From: CAZJTL01 sp964548905
GTDB taxonomy: Bacteria; Cyanobacteriota; Cyanobacteriia; Cyanobacteriales; Xenococcaceae
Reading direction: 5' to 3'
Length of the DNA: 20,155 bases
Assembly (NCBI GenBank): GCA_964548905.1
Contig: CAZJTL010000078.1
Location: forward strand, 1 to 20,155
Below, piece after piece: positions 15,132 through 20,155 of this stretch (position 1 is its first letter; each line of letters begins with the position of its first letter). The position numbers and the translations under genes are program-made. The notes beneath the pieces were generated by a model. That model was not told the DNA's origin, made no database searches, and worked only from the letters and a program-made list of their open reading frames with translations.

Positions 15132-16139
15132 ATGAAACATGAACCACCTCAGTTAGTAAAAGACATAGGTGAACAAGGACTTTTGGCGAAGCTGCAAAGT
15201 TTTTGTCTGAAGGAAGTCATAGGAGATGATGGTGCAGTGTTGTCGATCGCCAGCGATCGCCGTTTGGTAGTAACAACTGACTTACTGGTAGATGGAGTTC
15301 ACTTTAGCGATCGCACGACTAGCGCCTATGATGTTGGTTGGCGAGCAGCAGCAGCTAATTTATCCGATCTGGCTGCTATGGGTGCTACTCCTCTTGGTAT
15401 AGTTGTTGGTTTATCTTTACCTGGGGAAGTTCCCCTAACTTGGGTAGAGGAATTATATCGAGGATTAACAGCTTGTTTGACGAAATACCAGACACCCATT
15501 GTCGGTGGTGATGTTTGTCGCTCTCAAGTAATTACTGTTGCTATTACTGCCTTTGGTCAAGCTTTGCCAGAGGAAATTATTCGCCGCGATCGCGCCCAAA
15601 TAGGAGACTGTATCCTAGTTACAGGAGTACATGGAGCTTCGAGGGCTGGTTTAGAATTACTACTTAAACCAGAAAATGGTCTAAACTTAACTAGTACCGA
15701 ACGAGCAAAACTAATCTCAGCTCACCAGCGACCGCAACCTAGATTAGATATTTTACCCTATTTACAAGAATTGAATTTAGATAGAGCCATTGCGGGGATG
15801 GACAGCAGCGATGGCTTAGCAGATGCAATCTTACAAATTTGTCGCTGTAGTGGCGTAGGCGCTTGTATTAATGCCAATTTAATTCCCATATCACCCTCTT
15901 TATCGAAACTGGTAGAGTCAGAACAAGCATTGACATGGGCTTTGTACGGCGGTGAAGATTTTGAATTGGTTCTCTGTCTACCACAGGCAGCAGCAGAGGC
16001 TTTGGTGACTCAAATAGGGGGCAATGCGGCAATTATTGGCAAGATTGTCAGTGGCGATCGAGTTCTTCTCTCAACAAGTGAAAATGATTTAGAGGTAAGA
16101 CTGTTAACTTTAGATCGAGGATTTCAGCATTTTTCGTAA
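15132..16139 (+). CDS. thiL: Thiamine-monophosphate kinase
   Basis: ThiL phosphorylates thiamine monophosphate to thiamine diphosphate with ATP, the last step of cofactor synthesis. The 335-residue protein belongs to the PurM/AIR synthase-like superfamily. Seen: IGDDGAVL (Mg/ATP site, about residues 31-38), LVVTTDLLVDGVHF, AANLSDLAAMGATPLGIVVGLSLP, TPIVGGDVCRS, AGMDSSDGLADA (about 220-231) and WALYGGEDFELVLCLP. All the metal-binding aspartates expected are present. The ATG at 15132 gives MKHEPPQLVKDIGEQGLL; this N-terminus overlaps an ATGAACC repeat module, so its first residues may be repeat-derived. No other thi gene is adjacent, which is usual for cyanobacterial thiL. Confidence 0.96.
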   Translation: MKHEPPQLVKDIGEQGLLAKLQSFCLKEVIGDDGAVLSIASDRRLVVTTDLLVDGVHFSDRTTSAYDVGWRAAAANLSDLAAMGATPLGIVVGLSLPGEVPLTWVEELYRGLTACLTKYQTPIVGGDVCRSQVITVAITAFGQALPEEIIRRDRAQIGDCILVTGVHGASRAGLELLLKPENGLNLTSTERAKLISAHQRPQPRLDILPYLQELNLDRAIAGMDSSDGLADAILQICRCSGVGACINANLIPISPSLSKLVESEQALTWALYGGEDFELVLCLPQAAAEALVTQIGGNAAIIGKIVSGDRVLLSTSENDLEVRLLTLDRGFQHFS

Positions 16140-16477
16140 AGATTTACCAAGCGATCGAGAAGCTCGATAGCAGTATCAAGAGGGATTGAGATACAAATAA
16201 ACCAATAGCGTCAAAAAAACCCTTACTTTCTCTCTTTGCTGGCGATGAAAAAAATGATCGTTGTTTTGGTACAAATTCCAGAATTTTGGGAATGCTAAGT
16301 CTGTAAGGAGTAGTGAGGACAAGTTAGTCCCATCTGCCTCAATGTTGTGGGGCAAGCTCAACTAGGAGAAAAGGTGAATTAATGCGCTCGCTTCAGATCG
16401 TTCTGAAACGTTTCTTACTCGCCCAGATCTAGTGACTTGACCTAATCGAGTAGCAAGAAGCGTACTTTGCCAAAACA
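16140..16477 (+). other. Intergenic leader of the histidine kinase gene
   Basis: This 338-bp gap holds no convincing long gene. Visible elements are a small hairpin ATCGAG/CTCGAT (16154-16168) just after thiL, a GGAC/GTCC hairpin near 16317-16330, a GCCTCA/TGGGGC hairpin near 16336-16352, and a 16-codon ORF at 16382-16432. A minus-strand open frame at 16176-16361 has no recognisable features. Confidence 0.5.
16382..16432 (+). CDS. Possible 16-residue leader peptide
   Basis: An ATG preceded by AAGGTGA (16371-16377) and AGGAG (16364-16368) opens a 16-codon frame encoding MRSLQIVLKRFLLAQI, ending in TAG 45 bp before the histidine kinase start. The Shine-Dalgarno quality is better than that of the kinase gene itself. 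It could be a regulatory leader peptide, or chance. I do not recognise the peptide. Confidence 0.3.
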   Translation: MRSLQIVLKRFLLAQI

Positions 16478-18412
16478 ATGCAGTATCTAGCAGAACCAGA
16501 CCAGATTGGACGACAAATTATTCAGACAATCTTGAGAACTCAAGATTCTCAAACCATGCTTTCTGAAATTGCCCTACAACTGGGGGAAATGTTTTCAGTT
16601 GATGTTTGTGCAATCGTTTCTGGTGAGGCTAATTCTGTAGAATTATTAAGCAAAGGTTTATGGCGAAAGAAAAAATATCCAGAACTAGATTTACAAGAGA
16701 TCGATCGCACTTTCTGGGATTTGATTCGTCGCGATCGCCAGGAATTAGAATCTTTAGAGCTGGAAATTGGCAACCTGCAAAGCTATCCTCTTAATTCTGT
16801 TTGCATTCGCCTAGGCAAAGTTTTATCTCTCAAAGCCGTCTTAGCTATCGCTCTGCCAGGAAATGTTAAGGGAACGATTCTCATCGGCAAAGAGAGAGTT
16901 TACGATTGGACTAACTCGGAAAAAGAACTACTCCACATTGTTGCCGAATCTGTGGCGATCGCCATTTCTCAAATGCAGCTACAACAACAAGCTCAAACCA
17001 AAGCAAGGTATCAAACCTTAATCAAAGAAGTATCTCAAGCTATTAGCCAAAGTGCAGATGTTGAAAGCATCCTCGATTTGGCTGTAACCAAAACAGCAAA
17101 AGCTCTTCAAGTCAATCGAGGAGCAATTGTGATGCTTAAATATAAACAACCACCTTTAAAAGATCGACATCGCGAACGAATTTCCAAAGCAACTGCTCAA
17201 ATTGTCGCTCATTGGTCAGCACGCAATCACAAACCAGATCGAAATCAAACCTATTCTTTTGAGCTTCTAGAATCGTCTCTAACTCAAGAAGCTTGGAAAA
17301 AAGCCCCACAACCGTTGGCGATTGCCGAAAATGCTCATTTTCCTGATACTAATCGCGATCATCTCGCTCATATTTTTAATGCCAAAACTTCACAGGCGTT
17401 ACTGATGATGCCTTTAATGGGTAATGCTAGCAACGATAACAAATTACCTCTAGTTCTAGGTTTTTTGGTTCTGCAACACGATTCGGCTCGTCCTTGGGGT
17501 ACTAATGAAATAGAACTGGTTAACTGGATTAGCATTCAAATTAGTACTGCCATGATCCACAGTCAAACTCTCAGTCGAGTTCAATCGATCGTAGACGAAC
17601 GAACAGCACGATTGAAATGGAGTTTAGAGGTTCAAGCGAAACTCTCTGAAAAAATGCGTCAGCAGATCGAACAACTTAGGCAATTAAATGAGTTAAAAGA
17701 CGACTTTCTCAACAGCATGAGCCATGAGTTAAAAACTCCTCTTACCAGCATGAAAATGGCGATTAAAATGCTGCGTCAACCAGGATTACCAGAAGCATCT
17801 AAGGAAAAATATTTGAACATCCTAGAACAGGAATGGAATCGCGAGTACAATCTGATTAAAGATTTACTAACCCTTCAACAAGTCGAATCCGAAAATTTCC
17901 AAGTTTATCCCCAAGAACTAGATCTTGACGAAATTGTGCAGCAATTAGCTCGCTCCTTCGAGCAAAAATGGCAGGCAGATAAAGGCTTAACTCTAACATT
18001 AGAATCTTCTGGCTCTCCGTTAACTTTATACACTGACTCAGAAAGCTTGCAACAAATTCTCGACGAGCTATTATTGAATGCGGGAAAATATTCCAATCCA
18101 GATACATCGGTGAGCTTGAAAGTAACTCGTCAAGTTACTCCCAAAAATCATCAAATCGAAATCACCGTCAGTAATTATGGCGCAGGGATTTCTCCCCAAG
18201 AGTTACCCTATATCTTTGATAAATTCCGTCGCGGAAAAGGAGTGACCGATCGCGCAGTCCCAGGAACTGGCTTGGGTTTGACTTTAGTGAAATATTTAGT
18301 AGAACATCTCAACGGTACTATTGAAATCTCCAGTACTCCTGTCGAAGATAATTCTTCTACTTTTGTAACTTATTTTACCGTCATCCTACCTCAATTTCGT
18401 CAATCTAAATAA
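16478..18412 (+). CDS. Two-component sensor histidine kinase with GAF domains
   Basis: A cytoplasmic sensor kinase of 644 residues with no membrane helices. It appears to have two GAF-type sensory domains (about residues 10-165 and 185-355), a coiled-coil linker (about 365-402), a HisKA dimerisation domain with the phosphoacceptor in MSHELKTPLTSMK (H416), and an HATPase_c domain (about 515-640) with the N box DELLLNAGKYS (N534), the G1-like ISPQELPYIFDKFRRG and the G2 box PGTGLGLTLVKYLVEHLNG. No cysteine positioned for bilin attachment is obvious in the GAF domains, so the ligand is unknown. No response regulator lies next to it; the one at 3624 is 12 kb away. The ATG at 16478 lacks a good Shine-Dalgarno. 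The stop is followed directly by repeat tract E. Confidence 0.92.
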   Translation: MQYLAEPDQIGRQIIQTILRTQDSQTMLSEIALQLGEMFSVDVCAIVSGEANSVELLSKGLWRKKKYPELDLQEIDRTFWDLIRRDRQELESLELEIGNLQSYPLNSVCIRLGKVLSLKAVLAIALPGNVKGTILIGKERVYDWTNSEKELLHIVAESVAIAISQMQLQQQAQTKARYQTLIKEVSQAISQSADVESILDLAVTKTAKALQVNRGAIVMLKYKQPPLKDRHRERISKATAQIVAHWSARNHKPDRNQTYSFELLESSLTQEAWKKAPQPLAIAENAHFPDTNRDHLAHIFNAKTSQALLMMPLMGNASNDNKLPLVLGFLVLQHDSARPWGTNEIELVNWISIQISTAMIHSQTLSRVQSIVDERTARLKWSLEVQAKLSEKMRQQIEQLRQLNELKDDFLNSMSHELKTPLTSMKMAIKMLRQPGLPEASKEKYLNILEQEWNREYNLIKDLLTLQQVESENFQVYPQELDLDEIVQQLARSFEQKWQADKGLTLTLESSGSPLTLYTDSESLQQILDELLLNAGKYSNPDTSVSLKVTRQVTPKNHQIEITVSNYGAGISPQELPYIFDKFRRGKGVTDRAVPGTGLGLTLVKYLVEHLNGTIEISSTPVEDNSSTFVTYFTVILPQFRQSK

Positions 18413-18594
18413 GGGATTAGGGGTTAGGGGCTAGGGGTTAGTAAGGGTGTAGGGTGTGGGGTGTAGGGTGTAGGGAAATAAGTAGGAAGTAGCAAGTTTT
18501 TTTACTTTAGACTTTAGACTTTAGACTTATTTGCCTCCTGTCTCCTGTCTCCTCTCTAATCCCTAATCCCTAATCCCTAACCCCTAGCCCCTAT
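18413..18594. repeat. Mosaic heptad repeat tract E
   Basis: In order: TTAGGGG-type and TGTAGGG units (18413-18475), GTAGGAA-like units, T7 (18497-18503), ACTTTAG three times (18504-18524), TCCTGTC twice (18536-18549), then CCCTAAT, CCCTAAC and CCCTAGC units (18561-18593). The G-rich left end and C-rich right end are complementary, so the tract can fold into a large stem. It begins directly after the histidine kinase stop and contains many G-runs. Confidence 0.9.
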
Positions 18595-18700
18595 TTTGAG
18601 GTACATTATTTTGTTGTTTGTATTTACTTTTTCTTTTAGATAATAAGGGTTTGATAAGATTTAGCTTGATTTGGCAAAAGCGAGGTGGGAAAAAACTTGT

Positions 18701-20155
18701 ATGCTAAAAAAGCAAACCACCCCCATACTAATCTTGAATAAGGCTCGTCCTTCTCCATTTATCCGTCAGTGGCAGTTATTTGGTTTTATCTCTAAATTAC
18801 TGTCTTCTTTGTGGTGGGATAGGCTCACAGGCAATAATAATCCTCGTCAAAGGAAGCTTCGCGCTCGTTGGTTAGTAAGAAAATTACTAGAGCTAGGCCC
18901 TACTTTTATTAAAATTGGACAAGCTTTATCTACTCGCGCCGATCTGATTCCTTTGGAATATGTTCGAGAACTAAGTCAGCTACAGGATCGAGTACCTCCC
19001 TTTGCTTCGGAAATTGCACTCTCCATTATTGAGACTGAATTAGGCAAACCAATTTATGCTGCTTTTAGCGAATTTGAATCTCTGCCGATCGCGTCTGCTA
19101 GTTTGGGACAAGTTCACCGAGGTAGACTGCATACGGGAGAGGATGTAGTTGTTAAGGTGCAGCGTCCTGGTTTAGAGACAATTTTTAATTTGGATTTTGA
19201 AGTTTCACACAAGTTTGTACGTCTTGCCAATCGCTATTTACCTGGAGTTAGAAAATATAAATTAGAAGAAATTTATCAAGAGTTTTTTGAACTGCTTTAT
19301 TTAGAAATTGATTATCTTCATGAAGGGAAAAATGCCGATCGCTTTCGTGAAAATTTCCGAGACTACACTCGCGTTATTGTTCCCAAGGTTTATTGGCAAT
19401 ATAGTACCAGAAGAATTTTAACTCTTGAGTATCAACCAGGAATTAAAATTGACGATCGCACTACTCTAGAATCTCGTAATATTAATCCTCAAGAACTGAT
19501 TCAACTTGGTATTAGTTGCTATCTCAAACAACTGCTGCAAGATGGTTTCTTCCAGTCCGATCCTCACCCTGGCAATATGGCAGTGAGCGATCGCGGTGAG
19601 ATTATCTTTTATGATTTTGGCACTATGGCAGAAGTAAAGTCGATGACCAAAGATCATATGGTCAAAACTTTTTTTGCGGTGCTGAGAAAAGATGCTGATA
19701 CAGTAGTAGATACACTGGTTTTTATGGGTTTGATCGAACCCATCTCAGACTTAACTCCAGTCAAGCGGATTGTTGGTTTTATTTTGGATCGCTTTCGAGA
19801 AAGACCTGTAGATCTCAAAGAATTTGAGGCAATGAGTAGCGAAATATATCTGATGTTTGAGCAGCAACCGTTTCGACTGCCTCCACAGATGACTTTTATC
19901 ATCAAGGCAATCACTACTCTCGATGGTATCGCTCGATCGCTCGATCCTCAATATAATTTTCTGGCTGCTACTAAACCTTTTGTACAGAAACTCGCCACTT
20001 CGCAGGCAAAAGCTAGTACAGTTGTTGCACTTGCCAGACAAGCAGCTAATTTCCTGCAATATAAATTAACTCAACCCAGTGCTACAGAAGTGTTGCTACG
20101 AAGGTTAGAATCTCGGATCGAACAGGGAGAATTAGAAATCAGAGTTCGTTCTCAA
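18701..20155 (+). CDS. ABC1/AarF (UbiB-like) kinase family protein, 3' end outside window
   Basis: The frame opens at the ATG at 18701 and stays open to the window end (485 codons). It is an atypical protein-kinase-like ABC1 protein. Landmarks are the KxGQ motif in PTFIKIGQALSTRADLIP, the alanine-rich loop ASASLGQVHRG, the lysine in VVVKVQRPG, the ExD motif in YLEIDYLHEGKNADRF, the catalytic-loop equivalent QSDPHPGNM and the metal-binding YDFGTM. Relatives act in quinone (UbiB, plastoquinone/tocopherol) metabolism; plastid ABC1K proteins sit in plastoglobules and thylakoids. GAGGTG (18682-18687) could be a ribosome binding site, though its spacing of 13 is long. Family members commonly run to about 550 residues, so a C-terminal portion is probably missing. 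Confidence 0.94.
   Translation, partial: MLKKQTTPILILNKARPSPFIRQWQLFGFISKLLSSLWWDRLTGNNNPRQRKLRARWLVRKLLELGPTFIKIGQALSTRADLIPLEYVRELSQLQDRVPPFASEIALSIIETELGKPIYAAFSEFESLPIASASLGQVHRGRLHTGEDVVVKVQRPGLETIFNLDFEVSHKFVRLANRYLPGVRKYKLEEIYQEFFELLYLEIDYLHEGKNADRFRENFRDYTRVIVPKVYWQYSTRRILTLEYQPGIKIDDRTTLESRNINPQELIQLGISCYLKQLLQDGFFQSDPHPGNMAVSDRGEIIFYDFGTMAEVKSMTKDHMVKTFFAVLRKDADTVVDTLVFMGLIEPISDLTPVKRIVGFILDRFRERPVDLKEFEAMSSEIYLMFEQQPFRLPPQMTFIIKAITTLDGIARSLDPQYNFLAATKPFVQKLATSQAKASTVVALARQAANFLQYKLTQPSATEVLLRRLESRIEQGELEIRVRSQ

Noticed and set aside
16176..16361. Minus-strand open frame of 61 codons between thiL and the histidine kinase
   Set aside because: No ribosome binding site, no recognisable motif and atypical composition; treated as chance.
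18413..18594. CRISPR array
   Set aside because: Units are contiguous 7-mers without unique spacers and no cas gene is present.

Overview
This window is cyanobacterial chromosome. It carries the photosystem II genes psbH and psbN side by side, a TLP40/CYP38-type cyclophilin, a cyanobacterial-style ComFB protein and an AarF/ABC1 kinase. The HIP1 octamer GCGATCGC occurs at least 25 times, where about 0.3 is expected by chance. AT-rich intergenic DNA packed with heptanucleotide repeats fits a filamentous or pleurocapsalean cyanobacterium. I cannot name the species.

Layout, left to right. (1) 1-3009: an unidentified six-helix membrane protein on the plus strand, then comFB and aroA (EPSP synthase) on the minus strand. 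(2) 3099-4334: a tRNA-Leu(CAA) with a promoter, a gap holding a MITE-like inverted repeat, and an OmpR-type response regulator. (3) 4466-5266: tatA and psbH on the minus strand with an intrinsic terminator between them, and psbN divergent from psbH. (4) 5267-8834: a large GH38 alpha-mannosidase (minus) whose coding sequence contains several in-frame repeat insertions and whose ends abut repeat tracts. (5) 8841-10888: a SnoaL-like protein translationally coupled to lnt (apolipoprotein N-acyltransferase), plus strand. (6) 10858-13677: a minus-strand series efp, accB, a DUF2993/LmeA-like protein and a GerMN-domain protein. (7) 13872-18412: plus-strand cyclophilin, thiL and a GAF-GAF histidine kinase. 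(8) 18701-end: an ABC1/AarF kinase cut by the window edge.

Most of the genes are housekeeping: aromatic amino acid synthesis (aroA), fatty acid synthesis (accB), translation (efp, tRNA), thiamine diphosphate synthesis (thiL), lipoprotein maturation (lnt), Tat export (tatA) and photosystem II (psbH, psbN, TLP40-like). No phage, CRISPR or secondary-metabolite cluster is visible.

The unusual signal is the repeat landscape. Four intergenic tracts (5267-5465, 12418-12512, 15004-15127, 18413-18594) are built from different 7-8 bp units but share features of order: a G-rich TTAGGGR block at one end, an AAGT-type heptad, a central A/T homopolymer, and a pyrimidine-rich CTCCTG/CTGCC block. The outer 46 bp of two of them match at 43 positions in inverted orientation, 9.8 kb apart. 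Related repeat material and three palindromic elements lie in frame inside the alpha-mannosidase gene. These tracts also supply the stop codons of two genes and overlap the start of a third.
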